This document shows, piece by piece, positions 7,963 to 16,413 of a stretch of DNA of 64,000 nt (its first letter is position 1; every line of letters begins with the position of its first letter). The DNA is taken from the NCBI GenBank assembly GCA_002433075.1, contig DJHM01000018.1, positions 51,377 through 115,376 of the forward strand, written 5' to 3'. The position numbers and the translations under genes are program-made. This DNA comes from Latescibacteria bacterium UBA6620 (GTDB lineage: Bacteria; Latescibacterota; UBA2968). The notes under the pieces are model-generated. The model ran no database searches. It was not told the DNA's origin and saw only the letters and a program-made list of their open reading frames with translations.

Positions 7963-8100
7963 AGGTGCTTCTGTTGGTTGGGCGGGGAGTTGGAGGGCGA
8001 AAGGTAGCGCGAGGGTGTCTTCATCTACGGAGAGAGCCTGGTGACTGGACAGAGCGGGGTTCGTGGATTTCTGTCGATCCTTAAGACACCGATCGGGGCG

Positions 8101-8703
8101 TCACGCTTTCCCGTTCCCGCGCATTTTCCGGTCGGCGTCTTGAAGATTCTCGATGCTGCCCTCCAGGATCCCCGCGATTTCCTCTAGTCGGTCGCCTGCG
8201 TTGCGCATTTCGAGAAGTTGTTGCTGACGTTCTAGGGGAAGCCCCAGACTCGCAGCGATGGTGTAGGAGAGGGCGCGCTCGTCCGTTTCATCGGCGTTGG
8301 GACGAATCCAGCCGAGCGTGATTTTCAGTGCGTTCGAATACAATTCACGGGCACGGTCGACGAGTGTGGCGTCAGGTAAGTCTTCCTCGTCGGGCAAGGT
8401 CTCAACGATGCCAGTGATGTAGGGGGCATCGTGATGTTCGTCGAGCAAGTTGAAACGTTCCGTGCCCTGAACCACGATGTTCAGGCGCCCGTCCGGGAAC
8501 CTGTCGACGACGTCCGCAATTCTGGCTGAGCAGCCGATGCTTCGATGATCGTCATCCTGACCCCACACGATACCAAACTCCTTATCCTCCTCGATACACA
8601 GGTTCGTCATTGTCCGGTACCGCTCCTCGAAAATGTGCAGAGGAACGTGGCACGAGGGCAGGAGGACGAGATCGAGCGGGAAGAGTGGGATTTCGTCTGG
8701 CAC
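8101..8703 (-). CDS. LON substrate-binding-domain protein
   Basis: This 200-residue protein is a stand-alone Lon N-terminal domain (PF02190). It begins IPLFPLDLVLLPSCHVPLHI, contains the FEERYR segment, and has a C-terminal helical part (LPLERQQQLLEM). It has neither the AAA+ nor the Ser-Lys protease part of Lon. Such proteins are widespread and presumed to bind peptides, but their role is not settled. It sits between the PHP-like/HEAT gene (11 nt upstream) and frdA, which begins about 140 nt downstream. Confidence 0.88.
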   Translation of the reverse strand: MPDEIPLFPLDLVLLPSCHVPLHIFEERYRTMTNLCIEEDKEFGIVWGQDDDHRSIGCSARIADVVDRFPDGRLNIVVQGTERFNLLDEHHDAPYITGIVETLPDEEDLPDATLVDRARELYSNALKITLGWIRPNADETDERALSYTIAASLGLPLERQQQLLEMRNAGDRLEEIAGILEGSIENLQDADRKMRGNGKA

Positions 8704-8714
8704 GTGGTTGCCGT

Positions 8715-10916
8715 TCAGGGAGAACCGGGCTGAAAGCGAAGGTCGCCGAAACGATCTGCGTCCTCAGGAGCCCCGTAGGTGACCGACCAGGAAAGCCGAT
8801 CTGTCTGCGAGACGACAGACAGGTTGAATCGAAGCACCGGAAAACTTGCGATCGGAAGTAATGTTTCGAGGCTCCAGTGGCCATCCGCCACGAGAGATCC
8901 GATCGGAAGTGGCCGCTCCCGGTTACTTCGACCCAGGGCGTTGACCCGGTAGGTTTCCTGGTCCTGTCCGTTCGGCGTAGTGAGGACAATCTCGACCCGA
9001 CGATCGGCATCGGTGGGGGCTGGCCCAAGGGTTGTGTGTGGAGGCGTTGAGAAGTCTGTCTGAATCGCCACGTAGAGACTGTCGGCGTAGCGTCCGACAC
9101 GTCCGATCAAAGAACGCGGTCCCGGTCTTGCGTCTTCGTCGTGGGCGAGGTCTCCGATGACGTTGGCTAATGAATCCGGAAGACCGTCCATTGTCGGCCT
9201 CTTCTGCAGATCAGGCACCTCGATCATCGGACGGTTCTGGTAGGGAACGTCCAGATGGTCCAGGGCCTCAAACGCCGCACGACGGACAGGGCCGAAGGGG
9301 GCACGCTCGTAGATTTCCAGTAACGGCGCGATGGAGCGATAGTCACCGATCGTGCCGAGTGCGTCGATTGCGGCTACGTTGTCGCCTCTTGCGGAGTCGA
9401 TGAGGGCGGAAATGACGCGGTAGTTGCGCGTGCCCAGTGCGGCAATTCTGTCGGCTGCTGCTGCGGCGACCGCCTGGTGCGGATGCCGGAGAAGCGCGAT
9501 GATGCTGGCCACGTGGTCGGGCCGGTGTCGGACCGGACGGTAGGCACGAATCAGATACGACAGGACGAAGGGATCGTCTTCTTCGTCGGGGTTGAGTCGC
9601 CAGTCCGTTTCACGGTAGCCTTCGGTGTAGTTCGCGATTGATCGCGCCGCGTAGGCTCGAACAGACGGTGCCTTGTCGGACAGCAACGTGCTGAGCACAT
9701 CGGTGTGACCACGAGAGAGCAGTGCATAGGCGGCGCCCAACCTTACGCTCTCGCTGTCCCACGTTGTCAGATCGATCAACGTCTCGTCGTGAACAAGGTC
9801 GCTTCTGTTCTGAAGCAACCAGACAGTGGGATATCTTGTTTCCTCAGCGGCGAGGAATTCGGATAGAATGCGTGACTGTCGTGGCGGCGCAAGGCGTGAT
9901 GAAGCTTCGACCGTGGCCCCGATCTCCAGATAGGAAGCATCTTCCGATTCGTCAGAACCCACGAATGGAACTTCTCCGCTCCGCTGGGATCGGTCTGGAA
10001 CGAGGAAGACGGGATTGCCCAATGTCCGGTATCCCGACGCGTTCTCGAGGACCGGTCGGATGTAGGTCCGATGGTGAAGCGGGAGGAAAAAACGCTCGCT
10101 CCACACGGTCTCGTCCGGTTGGGTGACCCAGACGACCTCCCCATCGGCGATGAGGCTTACGCGCGTGATGGGGTCTCTGGCGTGGGCTTGCATCCGGACG
10201 TAGGCTTCGCCCTCGAAAAATGCGGTCTGGCCGAACGAACTGCCCTGGACTTCAAAATCGATGCGGATATCGTCGTTTTGAGAAACGAAGGAAGATCCAC
10301 GCCGAAGACCGTTCACGACGTCTTCATTCGTGTTGGAGCGCGCCTTGACGTAGGTCCGATGTCTGTGTCCGGGGGCCTCATCCGTATTGGAGCCTGCAAT
10401 GAACACCCGACTCCCTGCTCTGAGCAGCCTGTCCCAGCCGGCCCCGACTTCGACCTCAGGGGACCACGTACCATTTCGGGATGCGGTCAGGAGGAATGAC
10501 GAGGCGGAGGTGTCGGCTGTATCGAGTTGCACGACGCCCTGCTGCGTCTCAGCGACAGCAAGGAGGCGGTCCAACTGGTTCGGTACCGGGCTGCGGGGAT
10601 CCAAGCCGTAGATGATGCCGCTTCGGTTATCGGATGACCAGCCACTGGCCACGATGGGTGTGACCCGAGGTACGTTCAGATCGGCTTCCTGGAGGATCTC
10701 GTCCAGACCGACGAAGGATCCTGTGCCTGGCGGCGACGAGAGTATGACCCAATCCAGGTCGGACTCTGCGGCCTGAAGCACGCGCTCCTGGATGGATGCC
10801 GAACTGGTGGCAGGGTCGAACAATGCAACGTCGCCGGCTTGCCAGGCCCAATCCGCTCGCGACTCGATCGTGAGCGTCGTGACAAGGGCCAGAAGGGAAA
10901 AAGGTAATAGGCGCAT
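8715..10916 (-). CDS. Exported PHP-like pseudoenzyme with HEAT repeats and CBM9-like end
   Basis: The ATG at 10916, 4 nt after the dsbD stop, gives 733 residues beginning with a signal peptide (LLPFSLLALVTTLTIESRA). Residues ~25-240 follow the outline of CehA/McbA-type PHP metallohydrolases, ending in TYVKARSNTNEDVVNGLRRG followed by SFVS. The usual metal ligands are absent: the TDHN position reads LSSPP, the second His-Pro reads LDTAD, and the SDxH position reads SNTD. Residues ~370-590 contain HEAT-like repeats (SVRLGAAYALLSRG, SVRAYAARSI, PVRRAAFEALDHL). The last ~150 residues resemble a CBM9/DOMON-type beta-sandwich. It is periplasmic or surface-exposed, and probably a binding protein rather than an enzyme. 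Co-operonic with dsbD. Confidence 0.75.
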   Translation of the reverse strand: MRLLPFSLLALVTTLTIESRADWAWQAGDVALFDPATSSASIQERVLQAAESDLDWVILSSPPGTGSFVGLDEILQEADLNVPRVTPIVASGWSSDNRSGIIYGLDPRSPVPNQLDRLLAVAETQQGVVQLDTADTSASSFLLTASRNGTWSPEVEVGAGWDRLLRAGSRVFIAGSNTDEAPGHRHRTYVKARSNTNEDVVNGLRRGSSFVSQNDDIRIDFEVQGSSFGQTAFFEGEAYVRMQAHARDPITRVSLIADGEVVWVTQPDETVWSERFFLPLHHRTYIRPVLENASGYRTLGNPVFLVPDRSQRSGEVPFVGSDESEDASYLEIGATVEASSRLAPPRQSRILSEFLAAEETRYPTVWLLQNRSDLVHDETLIDLTTWDSESVRLGAAYALLSRGHTDVLSTLLSDKAPSVRAYAARSIANYTEGYRETDWRLNPDEEDDPFVLSYLIRAYRPVRHRPDHVASIIALLRHPHQAVAAAAADRIAALGTRNYRVISALIDSARGDNVAAIDALGTIGDYRSIAPLLEIYERAPFGPVRRAAFEALDHLDVPYQNRPMIEVPDLQKRPTMDGLPDSLANVIGDLAHDEDARPGPRSLIGRVGRYADSLYVAIQTDFSTPPHTTLGPAPTDADRRVEIVLTTPNGQDQETYRVNALGRSNRERPLPIGSLVADGHWSLETLLPIASFPVLRFNLSVVSQTDRLSWSVTYGAPEDADRFGDLRFQPGSP

Positions 10917-10920
10917 CGAC

Positions 10921-12813
10921 TCAGCGGGAAGTCGTTTGTAGGGCGTGGTGGAGGAACCGCTGGAAACGTGCGGCATCACGGGTCATTCCCGGGAACCGAA
11001 CCACCTCGGAGCCTGTATCTGTCAGGACTACATAAAAGGGGAGAGCAACCGTACCGAACCGGTCTTGTTGAAAGGCCCGGTTTCGGTCGTAACGGTCCCC
11101 CTGGCCGTCCGTGTAGAGTTGGACACGCACGTACTGTTCCAGTGAGGCTCTGATATCGGGCCGGGTGAAAATGTTGGCTTCCATCCATCGGCAGTTCGTG
11201 CAGGCGTAGCCGGTGAAATCGATGAAAATGGGCTTCTCCTCTTCTTTGGCGATTCGGTAGGCATCCTCCAGGTCATCCAACCACACCAGCTCTTCAGCGC
11301 CGGCAGTGGAGTGTCCCCCGCCTTGCGAGTAGGGGGGGAAGAAGGCGTCCAATTCTCCAAGGGGCGCGCCAAAGAGCCCTGTCGTGAGCAGGAAGCTGAA
11401 GGCCAGGCACCCGACGGCGCTCATCAGACGGAAGGGACCTACGGACTCGACCGGTGTGTCGTGAGGGAGGCGGACCTTGCCGAGCAGGTAGACACCACAC
11501 AATACGAAGAGGGCGATCCAGATCGACAGGAAAATTTCGCGTGACAGGATGCCCCAGTTCCAGACGAGGTCGACGTTGCTCGCAAATTTGAGGGCGGCCG
11601 CAAGCTCCAGAAAGCCCATCACGACTTTTACCGAGTTCAGCCAGCCGCCACTTTTGGGCAGGGCGTTCAGGCTCTGAGGAAAAAGTGACAGGAAGAAGAA
11701 GGGGAGCGCAAAGGCAGCGGAAAAGGCCAGCATTCCAGCGATCGCCCAGATCCACGTGCCCTGCGTTGTGAGAACGAGAAGAGTTCCCACGAATGGGGCC
11801 GTACACGTAAACGAAGTAACCGAAAACGTGAGGCCCATCAGCAGGATACCAGCGTGACCACCGGCCTGGGAACGATTCAGTCGATTGACGAGAACGGTGG
11901 GAAGCTGGATTTTGAACAGCCCGAAGAGACTGAGCGCGAAGACGACGAACAGGACCGCGATGGCAATATTCACCCACGGGTTAGCCGCGAAAAGAGCAGC
12001 CCCCGAGGCCCCCAGGGTGGAGGCCAGAACGATGCCGAGGGCAGTGAATGTCAGGATGATGCCGAGGCAGTAGAGGACCGACCGACCGATTGGGCCGGCT
12101 GCTTCTTGGCTTCCGCTCTCGCCCTGCTTCGTAAAGAACGAAACGGTGATCGGGACCATCGGAAACACGCACGGCGTCAGAAGGGCGAGGAACCCCATGG
12201 TGACCGAAAGATAGAGGAACGCACCAAACCCTGTGGAAATCGCTCGGTCGACGTCGACCGTACTGCCTGTTCCATCGAAAAAGATCGTCGAGACAGGATC
12301 CACGTTGGCGTAGGTCTCTCGCGCCGGGCCAGATTGGATTGAGAGAGGAATAGAGAAGGTGTGGGTTTCAGGGGGGAGACACGCATTCTCGTTGCAAAGC
12401 ATGTAGGTGATGGAACCCGTCAGTTCGTGGGGCTCAATCGTGGCCGAAGGTTCCACCAGGACACGGGCGTTGAACGTTACGGCTTTACCGTAGTATTCGA
12501 CGGGAATGTTGAAGTTAGGATCGTGCGTGACGATGGGAGGGGGCTGAAGGATGTTGCCGACACGGCTGAAAGGATGACGCCCACCGACGATGATCTCAGT
12601 CGGGATTGCCCCCCCGGGGGGCGTTGTGGGCGCGTAGATGTGCCAGTCACTGTCAAGGGTGACGCCGATTGCGACTTCGAAGATTTCGCCTGGTCGAATG
12701 TCCTCTCTGGAGGCGGAGACTTCGAAGTGTGCAGGATTCTGTGCCTTGATGTCTGTGCAGAGTCCGAGGAATAGAGTCGTAGTGAAAAGAAGAGAGAGGA
12801 GGGGGGATGGCAT
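10921..12813 (-). CDS. dsbD: Thiol:disulfide interchange protein DsbD
   Basis: The protein has 630 residues in the three-part DsbD architecture. After a signal peptide, the N-terminal immunoglobulin-like domain carries its Cys pair in CNENAC near 140. The eight-helix membrane core has the redox Cys residues in LTPCVFPMVP and FTCTAPFVGT. The C-terminal thioredoxin domain has ACTNCRWME. It carries electrons from cytosolic thioredoxin to periplasmic substrates such as cytochrome maturation factors and disulfide isomerases. TGGAGAC precedes the ATG. The neighbouring PHP-like protein starts 4 nt downstream and may be co-exported. Confidence 0.95.
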   Translation of the reverse strand: MPSPLLSLLFTTTLFLGLCTDIKAQNPAHFEVSASREDIRPGEIFEVAIGVTLDSDWHIYAPTTPPGGAIPTEIIVGGRHPFSRVGNILQPPPIVTHDPNFNIPVEYYGKAVTFNARVLVEPSATIEPHELTGSITYMLCNENACLPPETHTFSIPLSIQSGPARETYANVDPVSTIFFDGTGSTVDVDRAISTGFGAFLYLSVTMGFLALLTPCVFPMVPITVSFFTKQGESGSQEAAGPIGRSVLYCLGIILTFTALGIVLASTLGASGAALFAANPWVNIAIAVLFVVFALSLFGLFKIQLPTVLVNRLNRSQAGGHAGILLMGLTFSVTSFTCTAPFVGTLLVLTTQGTWIWAIAGMLAFSAAFALPFFFLSLFPQSLNALPKSGGWLNSVKVVMGFLELAAALKFASNVDLVWNWGILSREIFLSIWIALFVLCGVYLLGKVRLPHDTPVESVGPFRLMSAVGCLAFSFLLTTGLFGAPLGELDAFFPPYSQGGGHSTAGAEELVWLDDLEDAYRIAKEEEKPIFIDFTGYACTNCRWMEANIFTRPDIRASLEQYVRVQLYTDGQGDRYDRNRAFQQDRFGTVALPFYVVLTDTGSEVVRFPGMTRDAARFQRFLHHALQTTSR

Positions 12814-12888
12814 CGATGGGTCTCCAGATGATTCAGGAACCCGGCACGGAAAGACGTGTTAGGTAGACGCCCGACTTGGAGATTCGTT

Positions 12889-13806
12889 TCAGAGCTCTTC
12901 GACCTCCATTTCGGGCTCATCGGTGGGCTTATTCTCTGAGAGAACTTCGAGAAGCTTCTGGGTCGCCAGGCTGAAGCTCCGCCCTTTTCGGTAGAGAATC
13001 CCAACCGGCCGGCTGAAGAGGTCTCCATCGAACTCGACTGTCTTGAGCGTCCCCCAGGATTTTTCGTAATCGGCGGACTCGCTTGGGATGATTGAAACCC
13101 CGATGTCCACTTCTACCGCGTGTTTGATTGTGGCGATGTGGTCGAGTTCCATGACAACGTTGGGCTTGACGCCGTGTTTGCGGAGGTATCGATCGATCGC
13201 CCGTCGGCTCGGTGTTTCCGGTGTAAACAGAATCAGGGGTCTTCCGTCGAGCTCTCTCGGCGAGAGCTGCTTCATTTGGGCCAGTTCATTGTCCGGATTG
13301 CAAGCCACGATCATTCTGTCTTCGGTGAACGGAAGCACTTCGACGTTTCGCTGGGCGCGAGGGTAAGCCACGATGCCCAGGTCGATTTCGCTGCTGGCGA
13401 CATCGTCATAGATCTTTTGCGGTTGATCGTACTGAAGACGCAAATTTACACGAGGATAGGACTTGATGTAGGCCTTCAGGTGAGGGGCGAGTTCCAGCAT
13501 TCCCACGCTGTAAATGGCAGCCAGCCGTACGGTGCCTGAAACGATCCCTCCCAGGGCCTGAATGCGATGCTGCATTTCTTCGAACCGCCGGACAATTTCA
13601 CGGGCATAGCGGTAGAATATTTCACCCTCTGCGGTCAGGGTAAGACGGCGCTTTTCCCGCTCCAGGAGCTGTTTCCCCTGGCGCTTTTCGATGCTTTTGA
13701 GCTGCTGGCTGACGGCGGATTGGGTTACGCAATTGAGAACGGCAGTCTTAGAGAAACTTTGCGTCTCGACCAGGTCGCAGAACACCTTGAGGCTTTCGAC
13801 GAGCAC
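12889..13806 (-). CDS. LysR-family transcriptional regulator
   Basis: The protein has 305 residues. An N-terminal winged helix-turn-helix (about 1-60, with SFSKTAVLNCVTQSAVSQQL) precedes a periplasmic-binding-type effector domain (about 90-290). The GTG at 13806 follows GGAGAAAAACGAC. The start fits a promoter at 13923-13951 and a ~110-nt leader holding two identical 23-bp repeats, which may be autoregulatory. Divergent accD shares the intergenic region and dsbD follows on the same strand, so either may be a target. The effector cannot be named from the sequence. Confidence 0.93.
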   Translation of the reverse strand: MLVESLKVFCDLVETQSFSKTAVLNCVTQSAVSQQLKSIEKRQGKQLLEREKRRLTLTAEGEIFYRYAREIVRRFEEMQHRIQALGGIVSGTVRLAAIYSVGMLELAPHLKAYIKSYPRVNLRLQYDQPQKIYDDVASSEIDLGIVAYPRAQRNVEVLPFTEDRMIVACNPDNELAQMKQLSPRELDGRPLILFTPETPSRRAIDRYLRKHGVKPNVVMELDHIATIKHAVEVDIGVSIIPSESADYEKSWGTLKTVEFDGDLFSRPVGILYRKGRSFSLATQKLLEVLSENKPTDEPEMEVEEL

Positions 13807-13852
13807 GTCGTTTTTCTCCGTGTTTTACTGTATGGGAAGTTGGCTCCCGCTC

Positions 13853-13898
13853 GAGAATGACGCTGGAGGAATATAGAGAATGACGCTGGAGGAATATA
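13853..13898. repeat. Perfect 23-bp tandem duplication in the lysR leader
   Basis: GAGAATGACGCTGGAGGAAT followed by ATA occurs twice without a gap (13853-13875 and 13876-13898). Both copies lie between the predicted lysR transcription start and its GTG. Each copy contains TATATTCC when read on the lysR strand, so each could also provide a -10-like element. Confidence 0.9.
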
Positions 13899-13922
13899 AG
13901 TGAGCTGAAATATCGAGCCATA

Positions 13923-13951
13923 AATCTATAAGTAACCCGAAACGGAGTCAA
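13923..13951 (-). promoter_or_regulatory. lysR promoter
   Basis: On the minus strand: TTGACT (13951-13946), a 17-bp spacer, then TAGATT (13928-13923). The predicted start is near 13915, so both copies of the 23-bp repeat fall inside the transcribed leader. Confidence 0.7.
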
Positions 13952-14024
13952 TAGCAAAACTGGAGTTTGGTTTAATGTTCCTCGGAAACGTCCACAAGAT
14001 CGATTTTCTGTAAAATTATCTTAA

Positions 14025-14035
14025 ATAACTGTTAT
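14025..14035. promoter_or_regulatory. Possible LysR-type operator dyad
   Basis: ATAAC-T-GTTAT is a perfect 11-bp palindrome in an AT-rich stretch between the lysR and accD promoters. Short dyads at such positions are typical LysR-regulator contacts, but the assignment here rests on position and symmetry only. Confidence 0.35.
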
Positions 14036-14112
14036 ATAATATCTTATGGTAATTATGCCGGGGCGAAAGAATTAGGTAGGCGAATATCCGGTTTGGTCCG
14101 CGGACAACGGGC

Positions 14113-14141
14113 TTGTTCCTCTGTATGTGAGGGCCTATATT
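14113..14141 (+). promoter_or_regulatory. accD promoter
   Basis: TTGTTC (14113-14118), a 17-bp spacer and TATATT (14136-14141) predict a start near 14148, about 40 nt before the accD ATG. The -35 box is weak; the -10 is good. Confidence 0.6.
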
Positions 14142-14189
14142 TTTGCCCGGTACGGACGAACACACAGGAAACTGGCCTGAGGAAATAGC

Positions 14190-15050
14190 ATGAACTGGTT
14201 CGAGAGGCTTAAATCCGGCATCCAGACCGTGGTGCGTAGGGGGATGCCAGAAAACCTCTATGTGAAGTGCGCGCGATGCCATCAGATGGCCCTGCGCAAG
14301 CATCTTGAGTCGAACGCAGGCATCTGTCCGAATTGTGGACATCACTTCCGTGTGCACTACAAACAGTTCCTTGATCTGATTCTCGATACGGACACGTTCG
14401 AGGAGGTGGCATCCAACGTACGGTCGACCGACGCTCTGGGCTTTGAGGATCGCATCAAGTACGGTGACCGGATCAAGGAATACGGAAAGCGTACGGGGAT
14501 GCAGGCCGCTGTCTGCGTGGGCGTCGGCAGGATCGACGGGAGGGCGGTCGGAGTGGGGATTCATGAATTCGGGTTCATCGGGGGATCGCTTGGGGCGGCG
14601 GAAGGTGAGCGGATCTCTCGTCTGATCGACCGATGCATTACCGACCGACTCCCGCTGATCCTGATCTGTCGATCGGGGGGCGCCAGGATGCAGGAAAGTG
14701 CCTTGGCCCTCATGCAACTCGCCAAGATTAACGCCAAGCTGACCCAACTCGCCGATGCGAGACTTCCTTTCATCTCCGTGCTGACGGATCCCACGACAGC
14801 GGGTGTGTCGGCGAGCTACGCCCTCTTGGGAGACGTTAACATAGCGGAGCCCAATGCACTGATCGGCTTTACAGGGGAAAGGATCACCGGGAGTTCGGTG
14901 GGTGAGGAAGAGCTCGAAGCGCTGCGTCAGGCGCAACGTGCCGAGAAGGTCCTCGAACACGGGTTCGTGGACCTGGTGGTTCCGCGCACCGAGATGAAGC
15001 AGAAGCTTTCTCACCTGCTGTCTCTGCTGGGCGAGACGGCAGGGGTGTAA
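14190..15050 (+). CDS. accD: Acetyl-CoA carboxylase carboxyltransferase beta subunit
   Basis: This 286-residue subunit transfers the carboxyl group from carboxybiotin to acetyl-CoA, the first step of fatty-acid synthesis. A four-Cys zinc ribbon (CARC...CPNC, residues 27-51) is followed by the crotonase-fold core, with EFGFIGGSLGAAEG, the SGGARMQES oxyanion region and ISVLTDPTTAGVSAS. After ALIGF the usual GPRVIEQTVREKLPxGFQ segment is replaced by a divergent stretch (TGERITGSSVGEEELEAL), an unusual variation. AGGAAA precedes the ATG. accA is not in the window. aroQ follows after 16 nt. Confidence 0.93.
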   Translation: MNWFERLKSGIQTVVRRGMPENLYVKCARCHQMALRKHLESNAGICPNCGHHFRVHYKQFLDLILDTDTFEEVASNVRSTDALGFEDRIKYGDRIKEYGKRTGMQAAVCVGVGRIDGRAVGVGIHEFGFIGGSLGAAEGERISRLIDRCITDRLPLILICRSGGARMQESALALMQLAKINAKLTQLADARLPFISVLTDPTTAGVSASYALLGDVNIAEPNALIGFTGERITGSSVGEEELEALRQAQRAEKVLEHGFVDLVVPRTEMKQKLSHLLSLLGETAGV

Positions 15051-15066
15051 TTCGACGGAGAGTGTT

Positions 15067-15510
15067 GTGAAGATCCTCTTACTGCAGGGCCCGAACATCA
15101 ACATGCTCGGCAAGCGGAAAGAAGCGCACTACGGGTCGACGACGATGGACGAAATCCACGAGCGACTCTCTGAACGGGCCAACGCGCTGGGATGCGAAGT
15201 GTCGTTCTTCCAGTCGAACCACGAGGGGGCCCTGGTCGACCAGGTTCAGGCCTCACGTGACGATGTCGACGCAATCATCATCAATCCGGCCGGCTTGACC
15301 GGTAACGGGTATTCGTTGAGAGACGCATTGGAGGACAGCGGACTGCCGTTCGCAGAAGTGCACCTGTCGAACATTCATGCCCGGGAGCCGTTTCGACACC
15401 ATTCGGTATTCACTGCGATCGCGGTTGGGCAGATTGCTGGCTTTCGATGGAGGGGCTACATCGCCGCTCTCGAAATGCTGGAGGCCCAGCATCGCGAAGC
15501 ATCAGAGTGA
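15067..15510 (+). CDS. aroQ: Type II 3-dehydroquinate dehydratase
   Basis: This 147-residue enzyme dehydrates 3-dehydroquinate in the shikimate pathway. The signatures are intact: GPNINMLGKR at the start, the catalytic Tyr in the flexible loop (EAHYGST), SNHEGALVDQ, INPAGLTGNGYSLRDAL, and the catalytic His in EVHLSNIHAREPFR. Its length is typical of the dodecameric type II family. It uses a GTG start after GGAGAG, 16 nt after accD, and is followed by a clear terminator. Confidence 0.97.
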   Translation: MKILLLQGPNINMLGKRKEAHYGSTTMDEIHERLSERANALGCEVSFFQSNHEGALVDQVQASRDDVDAIIINPAGLTGNGYSLRDALEDSGLPFAEVHLSNIHAREPFRHHSVFTAIAVGQIAGFRWRGYIAALEMLEAQHREASE

Positions 15511-15539
15511 CAAACAGGGTCGCGCGTCAATGAAACGAA

Positions 15540-15568
15540 CCCTCGGAGCGTCAGCTCCGGGGGTTTTT
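15540..15568 (+). terminator. Rho-independent terminator after aroQ
   Basis: CCCTCGGAGC (15540-15549) pairs with GCTCCGGGGG (15554-15563) around a GTCA loop, with one weak position. Five T residues follow (15564-15568). It overlaps the stop codon of the convergent nucleotidylyltransferase gene. Confidence 0.88.
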
Positions 15569-16289
15569 ACTTGTAGAGGTCAAATCTGGCGATGAAGGCC
15601 TCGGTGGGCGAGGGGACAAGGCCTCGAATCGACGCTCCTCGGCCAAGACGTGCGCGAACTTCGGAAGATGAGATGGACGCCAGGTTTGACGGGAGGGGGA
15701 GCAGTTGAATGGCCTCCCGGTAGGATCTCCGGGCCGGGTCGTCCAGGTATGCTTCTGTCTGGGCGAGATCCCCCGTGTCCCGGTTGGCCACGAGGAAGCC
15801 GGCTTTTGAAAACAGGACTTCGAGTTCTGCGTCCATCGTTTCGTAGTACTTCTCATCGAATAATCGTAGCAGGGTGTCGTGGCCGATGGCGAAAACGAGA
15901 CGCGCCTGGGGAAAGAGCGGGCCGAGGGCGTCGGCCTTGTCCACAAACCGTGCGTAGCCACACGTGGCAACGGCCGTCTGCGGGCGAGTAGCTGCGAGTT
16001 CGTCCAGCATCGCCAGCCTCACTGCGAGGTCGGAGATTCCGGCATCCTTGTCAACGTTGGCTGAGGCGAGAACGAGCGCAGCGTGCTCGGTTCCGACGGC
16101 GTCGCAACCCTTCTGCACCAGCGACCAGTGGGCGGTTGTCGGGGGATTGAACGAGGCATCGAGGACGAGCAGCACGTCGGGTGGGTCCGAGTCGAGCTCT
16201 CGCACCAGACAGACTTCCTTCGTGCCCGCAGGAGACAAGTCTGTGAGGGCCTCGACATAGCGGCTTAACCCGGGAATCTCGGGATCCAT
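15567..16289 (-). CDS. Nicotinate/nicotinamide-nucleotide adenylyltransferase-like protein
   Basis: This 240-residue nucleotidyltransferase of the cytidylyltransferase-like fold transfers AMP to a mononucleotide. The first motif, FNPPTTAHWSL, resembles the FNPITNxHL form of eukaryotic-type NMN adenylyltransferases more than the DPxHxGH of bacterial NadD. The second motif is ISSSEVRARLGRG. NAD synthesis is the natural guess, but another nucleotide substrate is possible. The ATG at 16289 starts the conserved part; the in-frame sequence upstream runs into the promoter region of the divergent gene. No Shine-Dalgarno is evident. Confidence 0.78.
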   Translation of the reverse strand: MDPEIPGLSRYVEALTDLSPAGTKEVCLVRELDSDPPDVLLVLDASFNPPTTAHWSLVQKGCDAVGTEHAALVLASANVDKDAGISDLAVRLAMLDELAATRPQTAVATCGYARFVDKADALGPLFPQARLVFAIGHDTLLRLFDEKYYETMDAELEVLFSKAGFLVANRDTGDLAQTEAYLDDPARRSYREAIQLLPLPSNLASISSSEVRARLGRGASIRGLVPSPTEAFIARFDLYK

Positions 16290-16383
16290 AGAAGGATGGT
16301 AAGGGCCGCCCGGAAGAGAGGCAACCTGCTGTGAGGTCGGCCTTGACCCGGTACCGCACCACCGGTACCGTTGCCACGGTGAA

Positions 16384-16407
16384 TATAATCTGAGAAGCTC
16401 AAGGAGG
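16384..16407 (+). promoter_or_regulatory. -10 box and ribosome-binding site of the TIM-barrel gene
   Basis: A consensus TATAAT lies at 16384-16389 with no good -35 at the right distance. A strong AAGGAGG (16401-16407) lies 6 nt before the ATG. If the -10 is used, the leader is only about 17 nt. Confidence 0.45.
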
Positions 16408-16413
16408 AACGAC

